From Propionispira raffinosivorans DSM 20765 (GTDB lineage: Bacteria > Bacillota > Negativicutes > Selenomonadales > Selenomonadaceae): a stretch of 64,000 bases of DNA. The DNA is taken from contig NZ_KB905844.1 in NCBI RefSeq assembly GCF_000381065.1, forward strand, positions 4,262 to 68,261, read 5' to 3'. Position numbers and translations under genes: made by a program. Below are positions 1-9,172 of the stretch, in pieces; positions within the stretch are counted from its first letter, which is position 1, and each line of letters begins with the position of its first letter. Under the pieces are notes generated by a model. It was not told the origin of the DNA. It saw nothing but the letters and a program-made list of their open reading frames with translations, and did not search any database.

Positions 1-11
1 TTTCTCTTCAA

Positions 12-34
12 GTAACACAATACAATTGTGTTAC
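12..34. promoter_or_regulatory. Perfect inverted repeat upstream of chemoreceptor gene, possible operator
   Basis: Two perfect 10-bp arms (GTAACACAAT and its complement) are separated by ACA. No T-run follows, so it does not look like an intrinsic terminator. The size and symmetry fit a dimeric-repressor operator, but the regulator is unknown and the upstream gene lies outside the window. Confidence 0.4.
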
Positions 35-169
35 ATCGCTATTGGAAAGAATAATCTAGAAATTGAGACTTAAGTCAGGGGATGGTTTTGAAAAGCAGCG
101 TCATTGACGGAATTTGGGGTTGATTCGTTACGAAAATGAAATTGTTATAGGGGAATGGAGAATGTGAGA

Positions 170-1855
170 ATGAATTTAAGGGCAAAAATGTTGATTTATT
201 TTTTTATGGTGGTTATGGTAGCTTTAGTGGGATTTTCATATACGGTGTGGAAAGTAAACGATGTAGCAGAAATTGTCGATACTGTTAAAACACGTGATTT
301 ACCTCGTACACTTACGACGAGTAAGCTAAATAACAATATTTCTGATAAAGTTGGGTATGTGAGAGGTTATTTTATTACAAAAAACCAGCAAATGCTGGAT
401 GATTATAAGAAAATCGTTCAAGAGAATAGCAATATTGAAGATGATCTTATTAATAGTTCTGTCACTGAAGATGGAAAAAGGTTAAGTAAAGAAGTAAAAG
501 CTCTAGATGATAAATATTCTTCTATTGCAGAAAACAAGCTGTTTCCCCTGCTAAAAGCAGGGGCGGATGCAGAAGCTTTGCAGGTTATGATCAATGAAAT
601 GACACCGACAGCGAAAGCTCTAAATGATAAAGTAGATGAATACCAAGATTTGCGAAATAAGAACGTTACCGCTTCTTTGGATCGATCTGTTGAACTGGCA
701 GGTCATGCGAAGATGATAGCACTTTTTGCCGGAATATTTGCTGCCATTTTAGGTATGCTCATCGGGCTCTTTTCGGCTCGTAGTATATCGCGTCCGATTA
801 ATGAATTGGTTGGGGTTGCACAAAAAGTGGCGGCCGGTGATTTGACACAACAGGTGATAATTGATCGAAAAGATGAAGTAGGGGAACTGGCAGTCGCATT
901 TAATACTATGGTAGTGGCATTGAAAACTTTAATAAAAAAAGTCAATATCAATGCAGAACAGGTAGCGGCTTCTAGTGAGGAACTTACGGCAAATTCTGAA
1001 CAGTCGGCTCAAGCAACAACCCAAATTGCTACGTCTATTACGGATGTGGCCGCTGGTGCGACCGAACAAATGGATGCAGCAAATTCAGCATCGGCAGTGG
1101 TAGAACAAATGTCAGCTGGAATCCAACAAATAGCGGCTAATGCCAGCCAAGTTGCCGAAAGTTCAGCGAAGGCTACGGATAAAGCAAAAGATGGTGACCA
1201 AAAAGCGGAAGATGCAGTCCGTCAGATGAATCAAATTGAAAATACAGTAAATAGCTCCGCTCAGGTTGTAGTTCAGCTGGGCGAGAGATCAAAAGAAATC
1301 GGACAAATTGTGGACACGATTTCAGGAATTGCTGGTCAGACGAATTTGCTGGCTTTGAATGCAGCAATTGAAGCCGCTCGGGCAGGAGAGCAAGGCAAAG
1401 GCTTTGCTGTAGTAGCCGAAGAAGTGAGAAAGCTGGCCGAACAGTCTCAGGAAGCTGCACAAAGAATAGCTGAATTGATTGCTCATATTCAAGGTGAAAC
1501 AGAACAAGCAGTCATTGCTATGAATGCAGGTACACTAGAAGTTAAAACTGGTGCGAAAGTAATCAGGGATACAGGAATCGCATTTAAGGATATTATGATG
1601 GCTGTAGGTGAGGTTTCTGATCAGGTGAAGGAAATCTCATCATCTATACAGCAAATGGCATCTGGAAGCCAGCAAATTGTCGTTTCTGTACAAAAAATTG
1701 ATGATCTCAGTAAAAAAGCAGCTGGAGAGACACAAAGTGTTTCTGCAGCAACGGAAGAACAATTGGCGTCGATGGAAGAAATTGCAACAGCTAGTCAGTC
1801 TTTGGCTACTTTGGCAGGAGATTTACAAATGGCTGTTAATCAATTTCGTGTGTGA
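170..1855 (+). CDS. Methyl-accepting chemotaxis protein
   Basis: Transmembrane chemoreceptor that would signal to CheA/CheW. A first membrane helix lies near residues 7-27, followed by a roughly 155-residue extracytoplasmic helical sensor of the four-helix-bundle type. A second helix lies at about 182-203, then HAMP (about 204-256) and a long coiled-coil signalling domain. The conserved hairpin tip is clear near residues 384-425 ([18 protein letters not shown], then [16 protein letters not shown]). An ATG at 155 is in frame, but only the ATG at 170 has a well-spaced GGAG (157-160), so I prefer 170 (561 aa). No che genes are adjacent, so it looks like an orphan receptor. Its ligand cannot be read from the sequence. 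Confidence 0.93.
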   Translation: MNLRAKMLIYFFMVVMVALVGFSYTVWKVNDVAEIVDTVKTRDLPRTLTTSKLNNNISDKVGYVRGYFITKNQQMLDDYKKIVQENSNIEDDLINSSVTEDGKRLSKEVKALDDKYSSIAENKLFPLLKAGADAEALQVMINEMTPTAKALNDKVDEYQDLRNKNVTASLDRSVELAGHAKMIALFAGIFAAILGMLIGLFSARSISRPINELVGVAQKVAAGDLTQQVIIDRKDEVGELAVAFNTMVVALKTLIKKVNINAEQVAASSEELTANSEQSAQATTQIATSITDVAAGATEQMDAANSASAVVEQMSAGIQQIAANASQVAESSAKATDKAKDGDQKAEDAVRQMNQIENTVNSSAQVVVQLGERSKEIGQIVDTISGIAGQTNLLALNAAIEAARAGEQGKGFAVVAEEVRKLAEQSQEAAQRIAELIAHIQGETEQAVIAMNAGTLEVKTGAKVIRDTGIAFKDIMMAVGEVSDQVKEISSSIQQMASGSQQIVVSVQKIDDLSKKAAGETQSVSAATEEQLASMEEIATASQSLATLAGDLQMAVNQFRV

Positions 1856-2024
1856 TTTGTGTGAATTTTAAAGCAAAAGTTTTTTCGGTTATTTGTTTGG
1901 CTTGCAGCTTATCAAAGGTATATAAAGTAATATGTTTCTATGTTTGAGCGATCGATGCATACAAAAAATGTTAAGCGTAAATGGAATATTGACAAAACGC
2001 TTATGAATATAAATTGACTGTACG

Positions 2025-2057
2025 AAAAAGCACCTTTCGAATTTGAAAGGTGCTTTT
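2025..2057 (+). terminator. Intrinsic terminator
   Basis: A 13-bp stem (AAAAGCACCTTTC pairing with GAAAGGTGCTTTT) with a short AATTT-containing loop. It lies about 170 bp beyond the chemoreceptor stop and ahead of the PTS island, and probably insulates the two units. Confidence 0.8.
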
Positions 2058-2132
2058 AAAATTGTAAGTCTATAGAAAAGTAATGTTTATAATTTTTGTG
2101 GTAATCATGTAAAAAAAAAGAACTTTTACAGA

Positions 2133-2162
2133 TTGTATAGAGTAGGAATGAACTGGTATGAT
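2133..2162 (+). promoter_or_regulatory. Candidate sigma-A promoter of the first PRD regulator
   Basis: TTGTAT (2133-2138) and TATGAT (2157-2162) are separated by 18 bp, about 50 bp before the start codon. The -35 is one base off consensus in two places, so this is a moderate call. Confidence 0.4.
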
Positions 2163-2211
2163 TTAATCATGAACATATATTTAAATAAAATAAAAGATCC
2201 AGGAGGGAAGT

Positions 2212-4185
2212 ATGGTGAAAAGTGAATTGTTAAAAAATATCATTGAGATTCTTTTGGAATGTGGCAGTTATATGTCCGTAGCGCAAATTGCGGAACAACT
2301 TCATGTATCCACAAAAACAATCCATAATTATTTAAATCAGCACCAACTTCAAGCGTTTATCCGACCTGTGGTATTTGAAAAAAAACAAAAATTAGGAATT
2401 CGACTTATTGGAACAGAGGAAGAGTTAGATGCTCTTCGTAGTATGATTGCTGCTGAAAATATAAATAGGATTGTTAAAAATAATTTATTAAAATTATCAG
2501 ATTATTCTTTTATTTTACAGGTGTTATTCACTTCGGCTAAGCCATGTACTACACAGGAACTTGGCGATATGTTATTTATGAGTAAAACAAGCATTCATAC
2601 CCATTTTATTGCTATTGAAGATTGGTTAAAAAGGCGAAATATTCAATTGATGAAAAAAGAAAATCATGGAATTTGGCTTGAGGGAAATGAACGGTTCATT
2701 CGTGAGGCCTATAAAGATTATTGCCTTAATATTCCACTTAATGAAGATACCTTAAATCTTACAAGTTTTGATCGATTGGATCGAAATCATTACAATAGAA
2801 TTGTCATGATTTTTACCAAAGAGGTTACGGATAAGACGATTCAAATTGCATTACTGGCAGAAATTATACTGAATCAAAAAATGACAGAAAATTCCTTATT
2901 TTATTTAATTATAAAACTTAATATTTTAATTAATAGGATATGTATACACAAAATCATTATAAAACCACTGCAGGATGTAAAAAAGCTTCATGAATATTTA
3001 GGGGCACAGGTGATGAAAATTCATATTGAAGAAATGTTCAAAATTAAGATTCCTGAAAATGAATTGTATGAAATAACAGAATATCTTTTGGAAACACGTT
3101 TGCAAAAAAACAATCTTATCGAGAAGAATCCGACAAAATTAAGTCAACCTTTAGCTGAGAAGTTTTTACAAAATGTATCACAGTGCTTGCAGGTTGATTT
3201 AGCGAATGATGAGGATTTGATCCATAATCTTCTGCTACATTTGCAACCTGCTATTCGTAGAATAAAATATGGGGCAAAAATCGAAAATCCATTGATTTAT
3301 CGGATTCGACATGAGTTTACAAATATATATCTTGCGGTGTTGACTTCTATTGAAGAATTAGAAAAATACGAGCAAGTAGCTTTTGACTCAAATGAAATTG
3401 GATATATTTGCCTTCATATTGCTGCTGCGATTAATCGACGCGAACGGGGGAACTATATTAAGACTTGCTTGATTTGTAATGGGGGTATTACGATTGCACA
3501 ATATTTAGAGAGTGCCATTCAGAAGGAAGTGCGGGAAATTAAAATCGTCAAAACTTGTGTTAGTGATGATTTTAATTATTTGGCAATCGGACAATATGAT
3601 TTAATTCTTGATGCAACCTATATGATTAAAAATGATCAGGCTAAATTGATTCAGATTCAGGAAATGTTTACAAAAGAGGATGTCTCTCGGATTCGTCATT
3701 GGATTTTAGGTAAATTTGTCTTAGATGCTTTTAAAGAAGGAAAATCAGAATCAGAAAATTTATTGTATTTTAATGATGATTTAAAAACGAAGGAAGAAGT
3801 TTTCTTGAAGTATGGGGAATATTTATTTAAGAAAGGTTATGTAAAGGCAGGCTACGCAGAGAGTATGCTGGAGCGTGAAAATCGTGCATCAACAGCATTG
3901 GGAAGATATATAGCTGCACCACATGGGTCGAGAGAATTGGTGTTAGTTTCTGCTTTAGTGATTGTTAATTTGAAAAAAACAATTGTTTGGGATGAATATA
4001 ATGTTGATTTGATTTTTATTTTGGCTGTCAATTTTTCGACCAGTATGACAAATCAGTATTTTTTTAAAACACTCTATGAGATTATAAAAGATGATGTTCT
4101 GATTAAGAAAATAAAAAAATCAGCTAATTTGGAGGATATTAAGAAAATATTGACAGAGTTAGAGCATCTTGAAAAATCAAGATAA
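2212..4185 (+). CDS. PRD-domain PTS-responsive transcriptional regulator (MtlR/LicR type)
   Basis: A 657-aa multidomain activator of the BglG/MtlR superfamily. It has N-terminal winged HTH domains (the first spanning about residues 5-60), two PTS regulation domains with candidate phospho-histidines (for example the LLLHLQ and CLHIAA motifs near 345 and 400), an EIIB-like domain with Cys422 in LICNGG, and a C-terminal EIIA-like domain with His571 in IAAPHG. In this family, phosphorylation by HPr and by the cognate EIIs couples transcription to substrate flux. The start is set by AGGAGGG just upstream. It sits directly ahead of a fructose-family PTS operon and very likely controls it. It is probably an activator, not an RNA antiterminator, because it has DNA-binding HTH domains and no CAT RNA-binding domain. 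Confidence 0.9.
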   Translation: MVKSELLKNIIEILLECGSYMSVAQIAEQLHVSTKTIHNYLNQHQLQAFIRPVVFEKKQKLGIRLIGTEEELDALRSMIAAENINRIVKNNLLKLSDYSFILQVLFTSAKPCTTQELGDMLFMSKTSIHTHFIAIEDWLKRRNIQLMKKENHGIWLEGNERFIREAYKDYCLNIPLNEDTLNLTSFDRLDRNHYNRIVMIFTKEVTDKTIQIALLAEIILNQKMTENSLFYLIIKLNILINRICIHKIIIKPLQDVKKLHEYLGAQVMKIHIEEMFKIKIPENELYEITEYLLETRLQKNNLIEKNPTKLSQPLAEKFLQNVSQCLQVDLANDEDLIHNLLLHLQPAIRRIKYGAKIENPLIYRIRHEFTNIYLAVLTSIEELEKYEQVAFDSNEIGYICLHIAAAINRRERGNYIKTCLICNGGITIAQYLESAIQKEVREIKIVKTCVSDDFNYLAIGQYDLILDATYMIKNDQAKLIQIQEMFTKEDVSRIRHWILGKFVLDAFKEGKSESENLLYFNDDLKTKEEVFLKYGEYLFKKGYVKAGYAESMLERENRASTALGRYIAAPHGSRELVLVSALVIVNLKKTIVWDEYNVDLIFILAVNFSTSMTNQYFFKTLYEIIKDDVLIKKIKKSANLEDIKKILTELEHLEKSR

Positions 4186-4297
4186 ATACCTTATTTATGA
4201 ATTGAATATGGAAAAATTCGAGATCTATAACAGCTTGAATATGGAAGTTACTCTGGCGTATTCTAAACGTAGAGATGATACATAGGAGGTCATGCAG

Positions 4298-4747
4298 ATG
4301 GATATTTCATCCATTCTTGATAAAAAAAATATAATTTTGGCTATGCAGTCAAAGGAAAAAAGTGATGCTTTTTTTGAACTTGCACAATGTTTTAAAGAAA
4401 ACAATATTATTACGGATGTCAAGGGGTATGTAGAAGATGTATTAAAGCGTGAAGCAGAATTTAGCACAGGCATTGGTTATGGCATCGCGATACCACACGC
4501 TAAATCAAAATATGTGAAAACAACAGCTATTGCGGTAGGGAAACTAGCACATAATATCGTATATGATTCGATTGATAATGAACCCGTGCGGATTCTTTTT
4601 ATGATTGCAGTTCCGGAAAATGGCAATGATGCCCATTTGAAAATCTTAAATAAACTTGCCCGGAAATTTATGGATGAGAATTTTAGAAAAAACATTTTAG
4701 CTGCTAAAAATGAAGATCTTATGTTTGAGGCTTTACGTATTTTTTAA
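4298..4747 (+). CDS. PTS fructose-family EIIA component
   Basis: A single EIIA (PTS_EIIA_2) domain of 149 aa that passes phosphate from HPr to the EIIB domain encoded next door. His67 in the AIPHA motif is the expected phosphorylation site. Two ATGs compete. The one at 4292 is only 2 nt after AGGAGG (4284-4289), while 4298 lies 8 nt away, so 4298 is preferred. The gene lies between its regulator and the EIIBC gene, giving a complete EIIA plus EIIBC transporter. Confidence 0.92.
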   Translation: MDISSILDKKNIILAMQSKEKSDAFFELAQCFKENNIITDVKGYVEDVLKREAEFSTGIGYGIAIPHAKSKYVKTTAIAVGKLAHNIVYDSIDNEPVRILFMIAVPENGNDAHLKILNKLARKFMDENFRKNILAAKNEDLMFEALRIF

Positions 4748-4801
4748 CATGTTTTATTATAAAATGTTTTAAAATAACAAAATTTGAGTGGGGGGATTAG
4801 T

Positions 4802-6175
4802 ATGAAAATCGTTGGAGTTTCAGCGTGTCCGACAGGGATTGCTCACACCTATATGGCTGCCGAAGCATTGGAGAAATGCGGGAAAGAATTGGGGTATGAA
4901 GTCAAAATTGAAACACAGGGTATTGAGATTGAAAATATTTTAACACCACAGGAAATTGAAGAGGCAGATCTTGTTATCATTGCTTGTGCAAAAAATGTCG
5001 ACTTGACACGTTTTGAAGGAAAAAGAGTCATTGAAGTACCAATCGACAAAGCTGTTAAAAATGCGAGACAAATTATCATGGATGCTGTTGAAGGAAAAAA
5101 CATTAGCATATTTCATTTAGCTGAAGAGGAAAAAGAACAAAAAAATCAGCAAACAGGTGTATATAAACATTTGATGACAGGTGTTAATTTTATGCTGCCG
5201 TTTGTTATCGCCGGTGGTATTTTAATCGCTTGTAGTTTTATGTTTGGTATTCATGCCGGTGATCCGAATGATCCTTCCTATAATATCTTGGCAGCAGCTT
5301 TCAATAAAATTGGTGGTGAGGTTGCTTTTGGATTAATGGTTCCAGTCTTAGCCGCTGGGGTTGCGTATTCTATTGCAGGAAAGCCTGGTATTTGTTCGGG
5401 GATGGTTGCCGGAATGCTGGCAAAAAGTATTGGTGCAGGCTTTATTGGTGGATTAGCAGGTGCATTTATCGCAGGGTATTTAACACTTTTTTTACTTAAG
5501 CAGATTCACTTACCAAAATCAATACAAAGCTTAAAAGGTCTTATCATTGTGCCTCTCTTATCAACTTGTATCACAGGGTTTATTATGATTTTTATTATTG
5601 GCACACCTGTTAAATTTTTACTGGATACATTATCAACTTTTTTAAATAATATGGGAACAACCAATGGGATTTGGATTGGTCTTTTGATTGGAATGATGAT
5701 GGCATCTGATATGGGGGGACCAATTAATAAAGCAATTTCTACTTTTTCAATTGCTTTAATGTCTTCTGGAGTCTATGGTCCCATTGCCGCCTGTATGGTC
5801 GCCGGTATGACACCTCCGCTTGGCTTGGCACTGGCAACTGTTTTATTTAAACAAAGATTTACGGTCGAAGAACGTGAGGCGGGAAAGTCGTGTTGGGTTT
5901 TGGGACTTTCGTATATTACCGAGGGGGCAATTCCTTTTGCTGTAGCCGATCCGTTTCGTGTTATTCCCTCGCTGATGGCAGGTTCAGCGATAGCGGCGGC
6001 TATTTCACTTGGTGCTGGATGTACATCTTTGGCACCGCATGGAGGTATTTGGATATTGCCAATACCAAATGTCATCGGTAATTTACCAATGTATGTTGTA
6101 GCTTTACTTGCCGGAAGTATTGTAACTTGTTTCTGTGTGGCATTTTTAAAAAGAAAAAATAACTATGAATTATAA
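4802..6175 (+). CDS. PTS fructose-family EIIBC permease
   Basis: A 457-aa fused permease. The N-terminal EIIB domain (about 1-100) carries Cys9 in SACPTGIAHTYMAAE, the fructose-type EIIB signature. It is followed by a charged linker (about 100-118) and a hydrophobic EIIC domain with multiple membrane segments (about 120-455). It would import and phosphorylate a sugar. An in-frame TTG at 4784 is possible, but a G-rich Shine-Dalgarno (4790-4795) favours ATG 4802. It follows the EIIA gene and precedes a ketose-bisphosphate aldolase by 17 bp. No 1-phosphofructokinase is present, so the substrate need not be fructose; fructose-family EIIs also transport mannosylglycerate and other sugars. Confidence 0.92.
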   Translation: MKIVGVSACPTGIAHTYMAAEALEKCGKELGYEVKIETQGIEIENILTPQEIEEADLVIIACAKNVDLTRFEGKRVIEVPIDKAVKNARQIIMDAVEGKNISIFHLAEEEKEQKNQQTGVYKHLMTGVNFMLPFVIAGGILIACSFMFGIHAGDPNDPSYNILAAAFNKIGGEVAFGLMVPVLAAGVAYSIAGKPGICSGMVAGMLAKSIGAGFIGGLAGAFIAGYLTLFLLKQIHLPKSIQSLKGLIIVPLLSTCITGFIMIFIIGTPVKFLLDTLSTFLNNMGTTNGIWIGLLIGMMMASDMGGPINKAISTFSIALMSSGVYGPIAACMVAGMTPPLGLALATVLFKQRFTVEEREAGKSCWVLGLSYITEGAIPFAVADPFRVIPSLMAGSAIAAAISLGAGCTSLAPHGGIWILPIPNVIGNLPMYVVALLAGSIVTCFCVAFLKRKNNYEL

Positions 6176-6192
6176 TAAAGGAGAGAAGAACT

Positions 6193-7053
6193 ATGCTTTA
6201 TACAATGAATGATTTACTGTGCGTAGCTAAAAAAAATCAATTTGCAGTTCCTGCTTTTAATATTGGGAGTTTTGAAATTTTGCGTTCCGTCATAGATGCG
6301 GCAACGGAAACAAATTCTCCCGTTATTTTGGAAATTCATCCTGATGAAATTGCATATTTAACGGATGTTTTTATAGAGTCGGTTAAGCAGGCTGCTTATG
6401 AAGCACCGGTACCGGTGGTCATTCACTTAGATCATGGTGCTAATTTATATGATGTGCTGCGTGCTATTCGAAATGGATATACATCGGTTATGATTGATTC
6501 TTCAAAAAATACGTATCAGGAAAATATCGAAGTTACTAAAAGAGTTGTTGAAATAGCACATGCGTTGAATATTTCAGTAGAAGCAGAGTTGGGTACAATT
6601 GGTGCTATGAACTATGCGGATGAAGGCGTAGACAATGTTACGTATACAGACCCTGATCAAGCACAGGACTTTGTTGAAAAAACAGGCATCGATACATTAG
6701 CAATTGCTATAGGTACAGCACATGGCTTATATCCAAAAAACTTTACGCCTAAACTAAATCTACCGTTGCTGGCAGAATTGAATAAACGTTTGGATATTCC
6801 TTTAGTATTGCACGGCGGTTCGGGAAATCCAGATGATGAAGTCACGAAGTCTGTTTCATTAGGCATCTGTAAAGTCAATATTTCAAGTGATGTCAAAAGT
6901 GCTTTTTTTACAGAATGTCAGCGGTTTTTTCGGGAAAATCCAGATCAGTATGAGCCAAACATGATTTTCTCATCGTGTATACAGGAAGCGAAAAAAGTAA
7001 TTCATCATAAATTTGATATCTTAAATACGCTGGGAAAAGCATCATTGTATTAA
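6193..7053 (+). CDS. Class II ketose-bisphosphate aldolase (KbaY/GatY/FbaA family)
   Basis: A 286-aa zinc-dependent aldolase that cleaves a ketose-1,6-bisphosphate (fructose or tagatose type) to dihydroxyacetone phosphate and an aldehyde. Asp80 and His81 lie in HLDHG, His177 in GTAHGLYP and His207 in LHGGSG; these match the catalytic Asp and the zinc ligands of the family. It is the last gene of the fructose-family PTS operon, 17 bp after EIIBC, with a good AAAGGAGAG site. The substrate stereochemistry cannot be assigned from sequence alone. A kinase making the bisphosphate would have to be encoded elsewhere. Confidence 0.88.
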   Translation: MLYTMNDLLCVAKKNQFAVPAFNIGSFEILRSVIDAATETNSPVILEIHPDEIAYLTDVFIESVKQAAYEAPVPVVIHLDHGANLYDVLRAIRNGYTSVMIDSSKNTYQENIEVTKRVVEIAHALNISVEAELGTIGAMNYADEGVDNVTYTDPDQAQDFVEKTGIDTLAIAIGTAHGLYPKNFTPKLNLPLLAELNKRLDIPLVLHGGSGNPDDEVTKSVSLGICKVNISSDVKSAFFTECQRFFRENPDQYEPNMIFSSCIQEAKKVIHHKFDILNTLGKASLY

Positions 7054-7084
7054 GTAAGTCGATGCATACAAGCATAGTTCAATC

Positions 7085-7136
7085 GAAGCATAGCTATATT
7101 ATGTCCGTTTTAACGGACATAATATAGCTATGCTTC
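7085..7136. terminator. 52-nt perfect palindrome, strong hairpin or terminator between PTS loci
   Basis: The arms 7085-7109 and 7112-7136 are perfect 25-nt complements around a TT centre. A T-rich tract (TTTATTGTTTATTG) follows. It most likely ends the aldolase operon, but the stem is far longer than a typical intrinsic terminator and begins only about 30 bp after the aldolase stop. Confidence 0.7.
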
Positions 7137-7183
7137 TTTATTGTTTATTGTTAAAATGAAATCAACGAATAGAGGTGATGAAC

Positions 7184-9091
7184 ATGCTGCAAGCCAGAGA
7201 ATTCCAGATTATATCATTGTTATTGGAATCTGCTCAAGGATTATCAGGTAATGAATTAGCACAACTTATTGGTGTTTCGGAGCGTACAATTCGGCGAGAT
7301 ATTAAATATATTCAAACATATATCGAAAGTTCGGGCTGTATAATACATTCCTCTGTAAAAAATGGTTATTCCTTAGAAATTTTGGACGAAGATAAATTTA
7401 ATACTTTGAAAAAAAATCTGAATGATTGTGAACAAACAGATTATATTTTAGAACAACTTATCATTAACACGTTAAATGATACTTGTATTTCGCAGGCAGA
7501 GTTGGCAGATAAACTCTATATGAGTCTTTCGACATTAAAACTACACATCAAAATGATAGAAAATAATTTGGAGAAATATCATTTGGAAATTATTAATTAC
7601 AAAAATAAGGGCATGAAAATATACGGGAATGAAGAACAAATCCGGTATGCTATTTCTGAATACATTTTCACAAAATATAAAAGCAGTGTATGTCAAGTTT
7701 ATCAGCCTTTTTTTGCTAATATAGATTTACTTTTGCTGAAAAAAATTGTAATTCAAGTAATTGAGCAAAATATGTTAAAGCTAACGGATTTATCTATTGA
7801 TAATTTATTAATACATATTGTTATCTTAATGAAACGAGCTAGTCTTGGACAGTTAATTATTTATAATGATGATCAAATTGCAAAAATAGAGCAAACAAAA
7901 TCTTTTGAGGCAGCACGATATATTGTTAAATCAATCTATCTTAGCTTTGGCGTGGAAATTAATTTAAATGAGACTTGCTATCTTGCTCAACATATCATTA
8001 CTAGCAAAAAATATTCTGAATTTGAAAATATAAAGGTGAATGTTGAAATAGAAAATTTGATAAAAAATATAATGAATATGATAAATAAAATTTGTGGAAT
8101 TGATTTTTCAGAAGATAAAACCTTACTCCATTGGTTGTCGCTGCATCTTGACATTGCCATGAACCGACTGAAAAACAATATGAATATTCACAATGAGGCT
8201 TTAGATTTAATAAAAAAAGAATATCCATTGCCCTTTCAAATTGCAGCAATGGCAGGAAAAGTTATTGAACAGGAAAAAAATATTAAAGTTAATGAAAATG
8301 AAATCGGTTATATTGCAATTCATTTTGCGGCTGCCTTCAGTCGTCGTGGTAATTTAAAGAATGCAAATGTAAAAAAAATCTTGTTAGTATGTGGATCGGG
8401 GATTGGAACTACAGTTTTATTGAAAGCAAGGATACAAGAATATTTTCAAGATCGTATACAGATAGTAAACACTATACCTGGTTATAAATTAAATGAACAA
8501 ATCATAAGTTTGGTGGATGTGGTCTTAACAACAATACCTATCGATCATATCAAATCTGATAAAATAATAAACGTTAATTATTTATTAAATTTAGATGAAA
8601 TTGTCTTTATTGAGTCAAAAATATTTAATAAAGAGATGTTTAATAAAGATCTTATTTTACAATTTTTTCGAGAGGATTTTTTCTATACACAAATGGATTT
8701 TGATAATAAAGAGGATATTTTAGACTTTATGACAGATCAGATGATACAAAAAGGAATGATGAGTGAAATTGGGAAAGTTTCAATCAAGGAACGAGAATCT
8801 TTGTTTTCTACCGAAATGAGCAATCTATTGGCAATTCCACATTGTTTATATAATGATCTTGATAAGACAATTATACCAGTGTTGGTTTTAAAAAAACCGA
8901 TTCTTTGGAATACGAAATATGTACAGATGGTGTTGTTAATCAATGTTGCAAAAGAAACATTTGAAGTGTGGGATACCTTTTTCCCTAAATTGATACACTT
9001 TTTAGTAAAAGAAAAAGGAGTACAGTTTTTTTTAAACGGTACATCTTATCAATATTTTATAAAAAAAATAGTTAAAATATTTAGAATTTAG
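7184..9091 (+). CDS. Second PRD-domain PTS-responsive transcriptional regulator
   Basis: A paralogue in architecture of the regulator at 2212 but clearly divergent, about 635 aa. It has an N-terminal HTH (SERTIRRDIKYIQ, DeoR/HTH_11-like), a second HTH, two PRDs (for example LLHWLSLHLDIAM and GYIAIHFAAAFSR), an EIIB-like domain with Cys403 in LLVCGSGIGTT, and an EIIA-like domain with His553 in LAIPHC. The CGSGIGTT loop resembles galactitol-type EIIB, matching the GatB-like EIIB downstream. GTG 7175 and ATG 7178 are in frame, but AGAGGTG (7171-7177) places ATG 7184 at the right distance. It probably activates the sugar-alcohol PTS locus starting at 9173. Confidence 0.88.
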   Translation: MLQAREFQIISLLLESAQGLSGNELAQLIGVSERTIRRDIKYIQTYIESSGCIIHSSVKNGYSLEILDEDKFNTLKKNLNDCEQTDYILEQLIINTLNDTCISQAELADKLYMSLSTLKLHIKMIENNLEKYHLEIINYKNKGMKIYGNEEQIRYAISEYIFTKYKSSVCQVYQPFFANIDLLLLKKIVIQVIEQNMLKLTDLSIDNLLIHIVILMKRASLGQLIIYNDDQIAKIEQTKSFEAARYIVKSIYLSFGVEINLNETCYLAQHIITSKKYSEFENIKVNVEIENLIKNIMNMINKICGIDFSEDKTLLHWLSLHLDIAMNRLKNNMNIHNEALDLIKKEYPLPFQIAAMAGKVIEQEKNIKVNENEIGYIAIHFAAAFSRRGNLKNANVKKILLVCGSGIGTTVLLKARIQEYFQDRIQIVNTIPGYKLNEQIISLVDVVLTTIPIDHIKSDKIINVNYLLNLDEIVFIESKIFNKEMFNKDLILQFFREDFFYTQMDFDNKEDILDFMTDQMIQKGMMSEIGKVSIKERESLFSTEMSNLLAIPHCLYNDLDKTIIPVLVLKKPILWNTKYVQMVLLINVAKETFEVWDTFFPKLIHFLVKEKGVQFFLNGTSYQYFIKKIVKIFRI

Positions 9092-9172
9092 TAAAACATT
9101 AAATCATAACATCTTAACTATGATGGATTAAAGTTTGATGGTATAAATTTATTAATAAAGGAGCTTACTAAC

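Larger units (their letters stand above)
1856..2211. other. Intergenic region between chemoreceptor and PRD regulator
   Basis: This 356-bp gap contains no convincing gene. It holds one strong terminator hairpin (2025-2057) and a plausible promoter just upstream of the regulator (2133-2162). I see nothing identifiable in the AT-rich stretch 1860-2020. Confidence 0.6.
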
